The notes below the pieces were generated by a model. That model worked only from the letters and a program-made list of their open reading frames with translations. It had not been told where the DNA came from and made no database searches. From NCBI GenBank assembly GCA_035995165.1, contig DASYKU010000134.1, positions 1 to 45,820 of the forward strand: a DNA stretch of 45,820 nt, written 5' to 3'. The stretch is from Mycobacteriales bacterium. Its GTDB lineage: Bacteria; Actinomycetota; Actinomycetes; Mycobacteriales; CADCTP01. The position numbers and the translations under genes were made by a program. Below, one piece after another: positions 26,343 through 35,170 of this stretch. How positions within the stretch are numbered: position 1 is the stretch's first letter; every line of letters begins with the position of its first letter.

Positions 26343-26660
26343 GTGAGCGTCTGGGAGACCGTGCTGGTGTTCGGGGTCGCGCCGATCGCGGGGCTGGCCC
26401 TGCTGGCGGCGCTGACCTTCGCGCCCGGTGCCTCGCGCAGCCCGCGCTACCGGGTCGGGAAGTCCTGGGACTTCGAGCCGGTCTGGTACGTGGCGCGGCC
26501 GGACATCGCCGCGCCGGCCGGCAGTGCCGAGGGCCGGGCCGCGCTCGCCGCGGCGGGTAGGCCGGAGCGCAAGGCCCTGCCGGGCGGGGCGAGCGGACCG
26601 GCGTCGGTCCTGGACGTGAACACTGCGACGGCGAGGGGCGGGGCCAGTGGCGAGTGGTGA
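26343..26660 (+). CDS. ctaJ: aa3-type cytochrome oxidase subunit CtaJ
   Basis: A 105-aa protein with one N-terminal membrane helix (ETVLVFGVAPIAGLALLAAL, about residues 4-26) followed by the family's conserved tail FAPGASRSPRYRVGKSWDFEPVWYVARP and a variable Ala/Gly-rich C-terminus. CtaJ is a small accessory subunit of the actinobacterial bcc-aa3 supercomplex in the cytoplasmic membrane. It overlaps the DUF5130 gene by 14 bases, the usual pairing. The GTG start fits a leaderless transcript. Assigned from sequence pattern remembered for the family. Confidence 0.85.
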   Translation: MSVWETVLVFGVAPIAGLALLAALTFAPGASRSPRYRVGKSWDFEPVWYVARPDIAAPAGSAEGRAALAAAGRPERKALPGGASGPASVLDVNTATARGGASGEW

Positions 26661-27240
26661 GCTGCGGACCGAGCACCCGGCCGAGCCCGATGTCGATCCC
26701 GACTTCCCGTCGGACACGGTGAGCCGGCCCGGCGGGGATCACGGTCCCGCTGCCAACGCGGAACACGCGCGGGAGGTCGTCGCGGGCCGCGACACGGAGG
26801 TCACCGACTTCTCGGCGCAGGTGGTCGGGCGCAAGCCCGGGCCCTTCGCGCCGCGGCAGCTGTCCCGGCTGGACGAGGCGCTGACGCTGTCGAGCCGGGA
26901 GACCGGGCTCGATTTCTCGGTCTGGGTCGGCGCGCTGGACGAGCCGACCCGGGAGCACGCCGAGCGGCTGCACGCGGGGCTGCCCCGACCGGCCGAGGGC
27001 GTGCTGCTCGCGGTCTCGCCGGCGCAGCGGGTGCTGCACATCGTGACCGGGGAGCAGTCGTCGCGGCGGCTGCCGGACCGGTCGGCGGCGCTGGCGGCGC
27101 TCTCGATGCGGGCTTCGCTCTCGGTCGGTGACCTGGTCGGCGCGCTCGTCAACGGGCTGCGCATGCTCTCCGACCAGGCCGGGCGCCCGAACGAACGCGC
27201 CGCGGGTACACCCCTGGCGCCACCTCACCACCGCAACTAG
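26647..27240 (+). CDS. DUF5130 / TPM-domain-like protein
   Basis: A 197-aa protein partnered with ctaJ in actinobacteria. After a charged, variable N-terminal 70 residues, the core (about 75-180) contains PFAPRQLSRLDEALTLSSRE, TGLDFSVWVG, HAERLHAGLPRP, VLLAVSPAQRVLHIVTG and SLSVGDLVGALVNGLRMLSDQ, the pattern of DUF5130 with its similarity to TPM-type domains. It is inferred to be connected with the respiratory supercomplex through its constant link to ctaJ; its own activity is unknown. The GTG start lies inside the end of ctaJ. A hairpin terminator follows 12 bases after the stop. Confidence 0.87.
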   Translation: MASGELRTEHPAEPDVDPDFPSDTVSRPGGDHGPAANAEHAREVVAGRDTEVTDFSAQVVGRKPGPFAPRQLSRLDEALTLSSRETGLDFSVWVGALDEPTREHAERLHAGLPRPAEGVLLAVSPAQRVLHIVTGEQSSRRLPDRSAALAALSMRASLSVGDLVGALVNGLRMLSDQAGRPNERAAGTPLAPPHHRN

Positions 27241-27252
27241 TCGCCCACCCCT

Positions 27253-27277
27253 GGCGCCGCCCACTCCGGGCGGCGCC
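27253..27277 (+). terminator. Hairpin terminator after DUF5130 gene
   Basis: GGCGCCGCCC (27253-27262) pairs perfectly with GGGCGGCGCC (27268-27277) around a five-base loop, followed by TGTG. It sits between the convergent DUF5130 and pepN genes and could work from either side. Confidence 0.7.
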
Positions 27278-27350
27278 TGTGCGCGCGCCTGCGGTGGTCG
27301 ATCCCTTCCGCGCCCGCGGTCGGCGCCGCCGGCCCGCCGGGACCATCGAG

Positions 27351-27424
27351 CCCCGGCGGAGCCGGCCTTCCGGCGGAGCCGGGCTCCCGGGGCCGGCTTT
27401 CCGGCGGGGCCGGCTTCCCGGCGG
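27351..27424. repeat. Degenerate ~17-base GC-rich tandem repeats between convergent genes
   Basis: Four to five units related to CCGGCGGAGCCGGCCTT (variants end in GGCTC, GGCTTT or GGCTTC) fill the 3' intergenic space before the pepN stop. The units are self-complementary in part and may form nested hairpins. There is no coding evidence. Confidence 0.6.
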
Positions 27425-27435
27425 GTCGAGGAGAC

Positions 27436-29982
27436 TCAGGTCGCGTCGCGGGCGCGGCCCTTGAGGGCGCGGACGGTGTCGTCGCGACCCTCGGCGACCA
27501 GCCGGCGCAGCGCCGGCGGCACCGCCGGATCGGCCAGGAACGCCTCGGCCGCGTCCACCACCGAGGGCGAGGCCGCGTCCGGGAACAGCCCGACCACCAC
27601 GTTCTGGGCGATCTCGCTGGTCCGCCGCTCCCAGACGTCCGGGATGACCTCGAAGTAGCGGGCCAGGTACGGCTCGGTCAGCGCGTCCTGCTCCGGGTGG
27701 TGGAAGCCCCCGATGATCGCCTCGTTGATGGCGTTCGGCAGGTCGTCGTCCTCGGTCGCCAGCCGCCAGGCCTCGGCCTTCGCCGCCTCCGTCGGCCGCA
27801 GCGCCCGCGCGGTCGCGGCCCGCCGCTGCCCGGACGCGGTCGGGTCCCGGTCCAGCTCGGCCTCGATCTCGTCGTCGCCGGCCGCGCCGAGCGCCACCAA
27901 TGCCGACAGCAGCGACCAGCGCAGCTCGGTGTCGACGCTCAGCCCCGGCACCGCGCCGGTGCCGTCCAGCAGCCCGCGGACGACGGCGACCTGCGCCGGC
28001 GTCCGGGCCGCGGCCGCGAACGTCCGGGCCCAGGCCAGTTGCAGGTCGGAGCCGGGCTCGGCCCCGCGCAGCTCCTGTTCGGACAGGTCCGCCAGCTGGG
28101 CCCAGCCGGTCGGCGCCCAGTCCGGCGCCGCGTAGTTCATCAGCGCGGAGCGGATCTTGCCCTGGATCGACTGGACCACGCCGATCTCGGACTCGCCCGT
28201 CACCCCGGCCAGCGCGAGCGCGACGTAGTCGCGGGCCCGCATCTCGCCGTCGCGGGTCATGTCCCAGGCCGCGCCCCAGCACAGCGTCCGCGGCAGCGGG
28301 TCGTCGATGTCGGCGACCCGGGCCACGACGGTGGCCAGCGAGCGCTCGTCCAGCCGCACCTTCCCGTACGTCAGGTCGTCGTCGTTGACCAGCAGCAGGT
28401 CCGGCTGCAGCACTCCGGCCAGTTCCGGCACCTCGGTCCGGGCGCCGGTGACGTCCAGCTCGATGCGCTCGGTGCGCACCAGCTTGGCCCCGTCGACCCG
28501 GTAGAGCCCGACCGCCAGCCGGTGGTCGCGCAGCGGCCCCGCGCCCGGTTCGGCCGGCCCCTGCTCGACCGTGACCGAGGTGTAGCGCCCGTCCTCGTCG
28601 ACCTCGAACGACGCGCGCAGCGTGTTCACCCCGGGCGTCTCCAGCCACTGCGCCGACCAGCGGGACAGGTCCCGGCCGGACTCCTCCTCCAGCGCGGCGA
28701 GCAGGTCGGCCAGTGTGGTGTTGCCGTACTCGTGGCGGCGGAAGTAGACCTGCAACGCCCGCAGGAACTGCTCCACCCCGACGTAGGCGGCCAGCTGCTT
28801 GAGGACGCTGGCCCCCTTCGCGTACGTGATCCCGTCGAAGTTGACCTCGACGGCCTCGATGTCCGGGATGTCGGCGGCGATCGGGTGCGTCGAGGACAGC
28901 TGGTCCTGCCGGTACGCCCAGGTCTTCTCGATGTTCGCGAACGTCGTCCAGGCCGACGTGTGCCGGGTCGCCGAGGCCTGGCAGAGCACTGAGACGAAGC
29001 TGGCGAAGGACTCGTTCAGCCAGAGGTCGTCCCACCAGCGCATGGTCACGAGGTCGCCGAACCACATGTGCGCCATCTCGTGCAGGATCGTCTCGGCCCG
29101 GCGCTCGTAGCTGTAGTCGGTGACCTTCGAGCGGAAGACGTAGTCGTCCAGGAACGTCACGCAGGCGACGTTCTCCATCGCGCCGGCGTTGAACTCCGGC
29201 ACGAAGAGCTGGTCGTACTTGTCGAACGGGTACCGGTACTCGAACGCGCGGTGATACCAGTCGAAGCCCTGCTTGGTCACCAGCAGGATGTCCTCGGCGT
29301 CGAGGTGCTCGGCCAGCGAGGCCCGGCAGTAGACGCCGAGGTCGATGCCGTCGTGGGTGTCGGTGACCTTGTGGTACGGCCCGGCCACCAGCGCGGTGAC
29401 GTACGGGGAGATCGGCGGGGTGGTGGCGAAGACGACCTGCTGCGCGCCGCCGGTGGTCTCGCTGACGTCGAGCGGGCGGCCGTTGGAGACGACCTCCCAG
29501 TGCGCCGGGGCGGTCACCGTGAGCGCGAACGTGCCCTTGAGGTCGGGCTGGTCGAAGCAGGTGTACATCCGCTTCGCGTCCGCGGTCTCGAACTGCGAGT
29601 AGAGGTAGACCTCGCCGTCGACCGGGTCGACGAACCGGTGCAGCCCCTCGCCGGTGTTCGTGTAGAGGCAGTCCGCGTCGACCACGAGCACGTTGTCCGC
29701 GGCCAGGTCGGGCAGCGCGATCCCGGTCTCGGGCTCGTACCCGGAGGTGTCCAGGGCGACGCCGTTGAGCGTCGCCTCCCGGAATCCGGCCGCGATCAGG
29801 TCGACGGACGTCGAGTCCCCGGGCCGGGACGCGGTGAACCGGATCGTCGTCCGGGACGCGAAGGTCCGCTCGCCGGGCTTGCCGCCGCCGTCGGTCAGGT
29901 CCAGCTCGACCTCGTACGAGGTGACCGTGAGCAGGTCGGCACGGGCGCGCGCGTCGGCGCGGGTCAGGTTCGGGACACCCAT
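27436..29982 (-). CDS. pepN: Aminopeptidase N (M1 zinc metallopeptidase)
   Basis: An 848-aa M1 peptidase of the actinobacterial PepN type. It has the substrate-anchoring GAMEN motif (about residue 268), the zinc motif [10 protein letters not shown] (about 299-308) with the third ligand Glu in WLNESFASF, and the catalytic Tyr region [11 protein letters not shown]. The C-terminal helical ERAP1-like domain fills residues ~530-840. It removes N-terminal residues from peptides in the cytosol; no signal peptide is present. The start is ATG at 29982 ([18 protein letters not shown]), the usual N-terminus; the frame remains open upstream without a start of family type. It is divergent from the Rv2466c-like gene, as in mycobacteria. 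Confidence 0.96.
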   Translation of the reverse strand: MGVPNLTRADARARADLLTVTSYEVELDLTDGGGKPGERTFASRTTIRFTASRPGDSTSVDLIAAGFREATLNGVALDTSGYEPETGIALPDLAADNVLVVDADCLYTNTGEGLHRFVDPVDGEVYLYSQFETADAKRMYTCFDQPDLKGTFALTVTAPAHWEVVSNGRPLDVSETTGGAQQVVFATTPPISPYVTALVAGPYHKVTDTHDGIDLGVYCRASLAEHLDAEDILLVTKQGFDWYHRAFEYRYPFDKYDQLFVPEFNAGAMENVACVTFLDDYVFRSKVTDYSYERRAETILHEMAHMWFGDLVTMRWWDDLWLNESFASFVSVLCQASATRHTSAWTTFANIEKTWAYRQDQLSSTHPIAADIPDIEAVEVNFDGITYAKGASVLKQLAAYVGVEQFLRALQVYFRRHEYGNTTLADLLAALEEESGRDLSRWSAQWLETPGVNTLRASFEVDEDGRYTSVTVEQGPAEPGAGPLRDHRLAVGLYRVDGAKLVRTERIELDVTGARTEVPELAGVLQPDLLLVNDDDLTYGKVRLDERSLATVVARVADIDDPLPRTLCWGAAWDMTRDGEMRARDYVALALAGVTGESEIGVVQSIQGKIRSALMNYAAPDWAPTGWAQLADLSEQELRGAEPGSDLQLAWARTFAAAARTPAQVAVVRGLLDGTGAVPGLSVDTELRWSLLSALVALGAAGDDEIEAELDRDPTASGQRRAATARALRPTEAAKAEAWRLATEDDDLPNAINEAIIGGFHHPEQDALTEPYLARYFEVIPDVWERRTSEIAQNVVVGLFPDAASPSVVDAAEAFLADPAVPPALRRLVAEGRDDTVRALKGRARDAT

Positions 29983-30119
29983 GCCAGGAGTCTCGCACGG
30001 CGACCTCACAGCATCCGGCGGGAATGAGCCGGGACGCAGTGGTGCTGCGGCTCTCGGAGAACCGTCTTCCGGTGCTGCCAACCGGCGAGACGACCAAGAA
30101 ACCTTCTGCAGGAGGACCT

Positions 30120-30743
30120 GTGACCGAGCGGACGAGGGTCGATTTCTGGTTCGACCCGATCTGCCCCTGGGCGTGGCTGACATCGCGGTGGATCCTCGAG
30201 GTGGAGAAGCTCCGCCCGCTCGACCTGAGCTTCCACGTGATGTCCCTGTCCGTGCTCAACTCCGACAAGGACGACATCCCCGAGAGCTACCGGGAGATGC
30301 TCAGCAAGGGCTGGGGTCCGGTGCGGGTGGCCATCGCGGCCGAGCAGAAGTTCGGCACCGAGGTGTTGCGCCCGCTCTACACCGCGCTCGGCAACCGCAT
30401 CCACCAGGAGAAGGCCGGCTACGGCCGGGACACCCTGGTCGCCGCGCTGGAGGAGGCCGGGCTGCCGGTCGAGCTGGCCGACGCCGCCGACTCCACCGAC
30501 TACGACGAGGCACTCAAGGCCTCCCACCACGCCGGCATGGACCCGGTCGGCACCGAGGTCGGCACGCCCGTCCTGCACGTCGAGGGCGTCGCGTTCTTCG
30601 GCCCGGTGATCTCCCGGGTCCCGACCGGCGAGGACGCCGCGACGATGTTCGACGGCGCCCGGGCGCTGGCCGCCAACCCGTACTTCTACGAGCTCAAGCG
30701 GACCCGCACCGAGGGCCCGCAGTTCGACACCGTCCCGGCCTAG
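30120..30743 (+). CDS. DsbA-fold protein, Rv2466c-type mycothiol-dependent nitroreductase family
   Basis: A 207-aa thioredoxin-fold protein with an inserted helical domain. The active site reads [14 protein letters not shown] (residues ~10-23), giving one Cys followed by PWA instead of a second Cys; the M. tuberculosis protein has CPWC. The cis-Pro loop is VGTPVLHV (about 150). The family reduces substrates with mycothiol and activates some nitro-prodrugs in mycobacteria. A single Cys fits a monothiol mechanism (inference). The start is GTG at 30120 with GGAGG four bases upstream. It is divergent from pepN, and its stop shares CTAG with the convergent sugar-kinase stop. Confidence 0.9.
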   Translation: MTERTRVDFWFDPICPWAWLTSRWILEVEKLRPLDLSFHVMSLSVLNSDKDDIPESYREMLSKGWGPVRVAIAAEQKFGTEVLRPLYTALGNRIHQEKAGYGRDTLVAALEEAGLPVELADAADSTDYDEALKASHHAGMDPVGTEVGTPVLHVEGVAFFGPVISRVPTGEDAATMFDGARALAANPYFYELKRTRTEGPQFDTVPA

Positions 30744-31573
30744 GCAGCGGGCGGCCGGTCCAGGAGGCGGAGCGCGCCGAGCTCTGGAGGTTCGGCGGGC
30801 TCCGCCGCGCCCGTCGCCGTCCGGAACGCGGTCGCGACCGGCGCGCAGCGGAAGATCCCGCCGACACCGGCCAGCGGCAGCGCGCCGAGCCTGTCCTGTA
30901 CGGCCCGGGCCAGGTCGACCAGGTGCCCGGCCGCCTCGGCCAGGATCCGGTCGGCCTCGGCGTCCCCGGCTGCGCGGGCGACCACGGGGACGAGCCGGGC
31001 CAGCAGCTCGCGGTCGGTCGGGTGCCGGTGCACCTGCTGCTCGGCACCGGCCAGTGAGTCGAACGCGCGCTGCACGGCCGCGGTGAGCACCGTCGGCGGG
31101 CCGGTGCCGTCGGCGGCGCGCATCGCCGCCCGGACCGCCTCCCGGCCGATCCAGTAGCCACCGCCCTCGTCGCCGAGCAGGTAGCCGTGCCCGCCGACGC
31201 GGACGGTGCGGCCGGCCTCGTCCTGGCCGGCCGCGCCCGACCCGGTGCCGGCGATGACCACGATCCCGGGCCCGCCCCGGAACGCGCCGGCCAGCGCGGC
31301 GTCGGTGTCGTCGCCGACCGCGACCCGGGCCCCGGTCCGGTCGGTCAGCTCGGCCGCGATCTTCCGGGCGTGCGCGCCGGAGCGGACGCCGGCCAGCCCG
31401 AACCCGGCCGCCTCGGCGCCGACCCCCGTGACGGCGGCGGCCAGCCGGTCCAGCGCGTCGTCGTGCAGCAGCACGTTGATCGGCCCCAGGTCACGCCGCT
31501 CGACCACGGTCCCGTCCCGGACGACGACGGCCCTGCTCCCGGTGCCACCCGCGTCCACCCCGACCGCGATCAC
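30740..31573 (-). CDS. BadF/BadG/BcrA-type ATPase, probable N-acetylglucosamine kinase
   Basis: A 277-aa ASKHA-fold kinase: phosphate-1 loop [15 protein letters not shown] (residues ~4-18), [16 protein letters not shown] with the catalytic Asp (about 92-107), phosphate-2 loop [31 protein letters not shown], and an adenosine loop near GVGGIF. Homologues phosphorylate GlcNAc. It lies 103 bases downstream of the GH3 hexosaminidase on the same strand at the end of the sugar-uptake operon, so it probably phosphorylates the GlcNAc released there. GGAGG precedes the ATG. The gap upstream holds TGGT-N4-ACCA operator-like repeats, so it may have its own regulated promoter. Confidence 0.88.
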   Translation of the reverse strand: MIAVGVDAGGTGSRAVVVRDGTVVERRDLGPINVLLHDDALDRLAAAVTGVGAEAAGFGLAGVRSGAHARKIAAELTDRTGARVAVGDDTDAALAGAFRGGPGIVVIAGTGSGAAGQDEAGRTVRVGGHGYLLGDEGGGYWIGREAVRAAMRAADGTGPPTVLTAAVQRAFDSLAGAEQQVHRHPTDRELLARLVPVVARAAGDAEADRILAEAAGHLVDLARAVQDRLGALPLAGVGGIFRCAPVATAFRTATGAAEPAEPPELGALRLLDRPPAA

Positions 31574-31611
31574 GCCCGCCCTCCGGGGGAGCGGTGTGCG
31601 CCCGCGCGGCT

Positions 31612-31645
31612 ACCACCGCGAGTGGTGATTACCACCGCGAGTGGT
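31612..31645. promoter_or_regulatory. Double palindrome upstream of the sugar kinase, resembling a degenerate dre site
   Basis: ACCACCGCGAGTGGT occurs twice, at 31612-31626 and 31631-31645 (period 19). Between them the half-sites form AGTGGTGATTACCACC (31621-31636), i.e. TGGT-N4-ACCA, the spacing of the DasR site TGGTCTAGACCA but with a different centre. A further ACCACCGCG follows at 31660. The array lies 38 bases before the kinase start. A GntR-type operator is the likeliest reading; the binder is uncertain. Confidence 0.5.
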
Positions 31646-31676
31646 GGCGCCCCGGCCGCACCACCGCGCCGGCCGC

Positions 31677-33080
31677 TCACAGTTCGGTCCCGAGCAGGAG
31701 CTCGGCCGCGGCGCGGGCGGCGGCCGCGGAGGCGCCGCCGGTGGCGATCCAGCCCCGCGCGGGCGGCACCGGGCCGGGCAGGCCCATCTCGACCACGATC
31801 GCCCCGGGCTGCGCGGCCAGCAGCCCGTCGACGGCCCGCCCGACCCAGCCGACCCGGGTCGCGTCCCGGGCCACCACGACCAGCGGCCGGTCGGCCGGCA
31901 CCGCCGGCAGCGGGTCGCCCGGCCCGACCCGCAGCTCGGTCGCGTCCGGCAGCAGCCCGGTCAGTCCCCAGGCGGTGTAGCCGACCGCGATCGTCGGCGC
32001 CGGGTCCAGCTGCACCACCACCGGCGCCCCACCCGCCAGCCGTACGTCCCCGGCGACCCGAACCGCCAGCCGGGCCGCCACCAGGCCCACGTCCTCCAGC
32101 CCCGCCGGCCACGCCCCCCGGGCGGCGAGGGAGCCGACACGGGCGGCCGCCTCGGCGAGGCGGTCCTCCGGCAACCGTCCACTGTGGACCGCGGCGACCA
32201 GCGCGTCCCGGGCCGCGTCCGCGATCGGCGCACCCGCCTCGTCGCCGCCGAGGCAGAGCGCGTCCACCCCGGCCAGCACGGCCAGCACGGCGCCCTCGCC
32301 GATGCCGACCCCGCCGGAGATCGCGCCCATCTCCAGCGCGTCGGAGATGACCACCCCGCCGAACCCGAGGTCCTTGCGCAGCAGCCCGGCGATCAGCGCC
32401 GGGTTCAGCGTCGCCGGCAGGTCCCCGTACCCGGGGACGAGCAGGTGCCCGGTCATCACGGTCGCGACCCCGGCGCCGACCGCGGCCCGGAACGGCTCCA
32501 GCGCGCCGTCGAGGTCCGGCCCGGTCGTGGGCAGCCCGACGTGCGAGTCGACGGTCGTGTCGCCGTGCCCGGGGAAGTGCTTGGCGCAGGCCGCCACCCC
32601 GGCCGCCTGGATGCCGTCCACCGCCGCCACCACGTGCCGGGCGACCAGCTCCGGCGTGGCCCCGAACGACCGCACCCCGATCACCGGGTTGTCCGGCGCG
32701 CTGTTCACGTCCGCGACCGGACCCAGGGTCCAGTCGATCCCGGCCGCCGCGACCCGGGCCGCCAGCGCGTACGACACCGCGCGGGTCAGGGACACGTCGT
32801 CGGCCACGCCGAGCCCGTACGGGCCGGGTACGGGGGAGCCTGTGGCCGCGAACAGCCGGGTGACGTCCCCGCCCTCCTCGTCGGTCGCGACCAGCACGTC
32901 GTCCCGCTCGGCCCGCAGGGCCGCGGTCAGCGCCGCGACCTGGTCGGCGGAGGCGCAGTTGCGGCCGAACAGGATCACCCCGCCCAGGCCCGTACCGACC
33001 CGGCGGCGGACCCAGTCCGGCGGCGAGGTGCCGGTGAAGCCGGGGAACAGGACCGCGTCGGCCAGCGCCGCGACGCTCAT
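31677..33080 (-). CDS. GH3 beta-N-acetylhexosaminidase (NagZ type)
   Basis: A 467-aa family 3 glycosidase. The NagZ-type loop KHFPGHGDTTVDSHVGLP (about residues 165-182) carries the His-Asp dyad that acts as general acid/base in N-acetylhexosaminidases, and the nucleophile is the Asp in GGVVISDALEMGAI. No signal peptide is present, so it hydrolyses imported GlcNAc-containing oligosaccharides in the cytosol. The extra ~120-residue C-terminal domain is found in actinobacterial members. The ATG overlaps the permease stop (ATGA), placing it in the transporter operon: uptake, cleavage, then phosphorylation by the BadF kinase. Confidence 0.93.
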   Translation of the reverse strand: MSVAALADAVLFPGFTGTSPPDWVRRRVGTGLGGVILFGRNCASADQVAALTAALRAERDDVLVATDEEGGDVTRLFAATGSPVPGPYGLGVADDVSLTRAVSYALAARVAAAGIDWTLGPVADVNSAPDNPVIGVRSFGATPELVARHVVAAVDGIQAAGVAACAKHFPGHGDTTVDSHVGLPTTGPDLDGALEPFRAAVGAGVATVMTGHLLVPGYGDLPATLNPALIAGLLRKDLGFGGVVISDALEMGAISGGVGIGEGAVLAVLAGVDALCLGGDEAGAPIADAARDALVAAVHSGRLPEDRLAEAAARVGSLAARGAWPAGLEDVGLVAARLAVRVAGDVRLAGGAPVVVQLDPAPTIAVGYTAWGLTGLLPDATELRVGPGDPLPAVPADRPLVVVARDATRVGWVGRAVDGLLAAQPGAIVVEMGLPGPVPPARGWIATGGASAAAARAAAELLLGTEL

Positions 33081-33916
33081 CCCTTGACCGCGCCCGCGGC
33101 CGCCCCCGTCGCGATCCGGCCCTGCAGCACGACCGCGAACACGACCACCGGGATCGCCACCAGCGTCGAACCCGCCATCAGGCCGCCCCAGTCGGTGCCC
33201 TGCGCGGTCTTGAACGTGCCCAGCCAGACCGGCAGCGTCTGGTTGCCCTGCTCCATCAGCGTCAGGGCCAGGATGAACTCGTTCCAGGCCTGCATGAACG
33301 CGAACACCGACGTGGCCACCAGCCCCGGCCCCATCAGCGGGAAGGTGATCCGCCAGAACGCGCCCCAACGGGAGGCGCCGTCGATCATCGCGGCCTCCTC
33401 CAGCTCCACCGGCAGCGCCTGGACGAACCCGCGCAGCGTCCACACCGTGAACGGCAGCACGGTCGCCATGTACGTCGCGATCAGCACCGGCACGATGTTG
33501 AGCAGGTCGGCGTCGCGCAGGGTCAGGTACATCGGGATGACCAGTGCCTCCAGCGGCACCATCTGCACGATGAGGATCACCAGCAGGTACGCCTTCCGGC
33601 CGCGGAACCGGAACCGCGCGACCGCGGTCGCCGCCAGCAGCGCCACCAGCACCGCGAGCACGGTGACCGAGCTCGACACGACCAGGCTGTTGCGCAGGAA
33701 GGTCCAGAACCCGGCCGCGTGGAAGGCGGTCCGGAAGTTCTCCAGCGTGACCGTGTGCGGGTACAGCGTGATGTTGAACGTCCGGATGTCGCCGGCCGGC
33801 TTGAACGCCGTCGCCACCATCCAGTAGACGGGGAACACGAACAGCACGAACACGATCACCCCGGTGACGTTCGCCGCGACCGTGCCGCGCCGCGGCCGCA
33901 CCGCCCGAGAGCTCAC
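33077..33916 (-). CDS. Carbohydrate ABC transporter permease, MalG type
   Basis: A 279-aa permease with six membrane segments; the cytosolic EAA loop reads ELEEAAMIDGASRWGAFWRITFP (about 190-212) and contacts the ATPase. The N-terminus is short and basic before TM1 (VTGVIVFVLFVFPVYWMVAT). The GTG start at 33916 overlaps the stop of the first permease gene (GTGA) and is preceded by GAGGAG. It forms the second half of the sugar pore. No ATPase gene is in the operon, so a shared multi-sugar ATPase (MsiK type) elsewhere in the genome is expected. Confidence 0.93.
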   Translation of the reverse strand: MSSRAVRPRRGTVAANVTGVIVFVLFVFPVYWMVATAFKPAGDIRTFNITLYPHTVTLENFRTAFHAAGFWTFLRNSLVVSSSVTVLAVLVALLAATAVARFRFRGRKAYLLVILIVQMVPLEALVIPMYLTLRDADLLNIVPVLIATYMATVLPFTVWTLRGFVQALPVELEEAAMIDGASRWGAFWRITFPLMGPGLVATSVFAFMQAWNEFILALTLMEQGNQTLPVWLGTFKTAQGTDWGGLMAGSTLVAIPVVVFAVVLQGRIATGAAAGAVKG

Positions 33917-35016
33917 AGCTCCTCCTCGCCCACGCGGATCATCGACCGGACGTACCAGAGGGTCAGCAGCAGGGTGAGCACCACCATCACCACCGCGGCC
34001 GCCGAGGCCACTCCGAACTGACTCACCGCGAAGCCCTTCTGGTACGTGTAGAGGTTGATGAGCAGCGTCTTGCGATCCGGTCCGCCCTGAGTCAGCACGT
34101 ACAGCTGGGTGAAGACCTTGAGGTCCCAGATCACCGACAGCGACGTCAGGATCAGGAAGACCGGCTTGAGCATCGGCGCGGTCACCGACCAGAACGAGCG
34201 CCAGGCTCCGGCGCCGTCGATCCGGGCCGCCTCGCCGACCTCGTCCGGGATCGTGGTGAGCCCGGCGTACAGGGTCAGCGCGACGAACGGGATGGCCTGC
34301 CAGACCACGCACAGGATGATCACGGTGAACGCGGACAGCTGGCCGTCGAACCAGGCGTGCTGACTCCAGTCCAGCGGGGTGGCCTTGGTGATCATCCAGT
34401 CGACCACGCCGTACTGCTGGTCGAACAGCCACTTGAACACCGTCGCCGCGCTGACCGGGGGAGTGGCCCAGGCCAGCAGCAGGCCGGCCGAGACGAGCAG
34501 CCGCATCCCCTTGCCGACCCGGCGCATGAGCAGCGCGACCAGGGTGCCGAGCGCGATCGTGAGCGCCACGCAGGCCGCGGCGAACAGGATCGTGCGGATC
34601 GTGACGGCCCAGAACTCGGGGTCGGTGAGGATCGTGCCGTAGTTCGACAGTCCGGTGTAGACGGTCTGCCGGCGGATCAACTGGCGCAGGTCCAGCGTCT
34701 GGAACGAGGTCTTCACCAGCACGTACAGCGGGTAGCCGAGCAGGCCGGCCAGCAGCACGATGCTCGGCAGCACCAGGCCGTACGGCAGGGCGCCGGTGGC
34801 CCGGCGACGCGGGGTGCGGTGCAGCGGCGCCTCGTCCGGGAGGGCCGCGGTCGCCGGGACCGGGGGCACCGGACCCGCCCCGCCCGCACCGGTCGCCGCG
34901 ACCGTGGCCGCGAGGTCGGCGGCGGCCCGGTCCGGACCGTCGCCGAGCGTCTCCACCGCCGTCCCGGAACCGGCCTGGTCCGGGACGGGATCGGCGGTGC
35001 GGGGTTCGGGATCCAC
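33913..35016 (-). CDS. Carbohydrate ABC transporter permease, MalF type, with long N-terminal tail
   Basis: A 367-aa permease. About 85 residues of Pro/Ala/Asp-rich cytosolic tail precede six membrane segments; the EAA loop is DEVGEAARIDGAGAWRSFWSVTAP (about 285-305). Most sugar permeases of this class are ~290-330 aa, so the extra length is the tail. The start is GTG at 35016, with AGGAGG four bases upstream. It lies 154 bases downstream of the binding-protein gene; that gap contains two hairpins that probably lower permease expression relative to the binding protein. It pairs with the MalG-type subunit. Confidence 0.92.
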   Translation of the reverse strand: MDPEPRTADPVPDQAGSGTAVETLGDGPDRAAADLAATVAATGAGGAGPVPPVPATAALPDEAPLHRTPRRRATGALPYGLVLPSIVLLAGLLGYPLYVLVKTSFQTLDLRQLIRRQTVYTGLSNYGTILTDPEFWAVTIRTILFAAACVALTIALGTLVALLMRRVGKGMRLLVSAGLLLAWATPPVSAATVFKWLFDQQYGVVDWMITKATPLDWSQHAWFDGQLSAFTVIILCVVWQAIPFVALTLYAGLTTIPDEVGEAARIDGAGAWRSFWSVTAPMLKPVFLILTSLSVIWDLKVFTQLYVLTQGGPDRKTLLINLYTYQKGFAVSQFGVASAAAVVMVVLTLLLTLWYVRSMIRVGEEEL

Positions 35017-35081
35017 GAATCCTCCTCGTCCGGGGGCTCGCCGTGATGCTGCCCGGCGACGAGCTCCTGGGTCCACGCGCG

Positions 35082-35113
35082 GGCCCCGGACCGGGATGTC
35101 CCGGTCCGGGGCC
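35082..35113 (-). terminator. 15-bp perfect hairpin between binding-protein and permease genes
   Basis: GGCCCCGGACCGGGA (35082-35096) and its exact complement (35099-35113) flank a two-base loop. It is placed inside the operon, so it is more likely an attenuating or mRNA-stabilising element than a full terminator. Confidence 0.65.
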
Positions 35114-35129
35114 GCGTCCGGGTGGAGTA

Positions 35130-35166
35130 CCGGCCGCCCGGCCCCGGCGGAGGGTCGGGCGGCCGG
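35130..35166 (-). terminator. 11-bp hairpin directly after the binding-protein gene
   Basis: CCGGCCGCCCG (35130-35140) pairs perfectly with CGGGCGGCCGG (35156-35166) around a 15-base loop, beginning four bases after the binding-protein stop (35171). Together with the next hairpin it makes a tandem structure protecting or terminating the 3' end of the first cistron. Confidence 0.6.
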
Positions 35167-35170
35167 CAGG

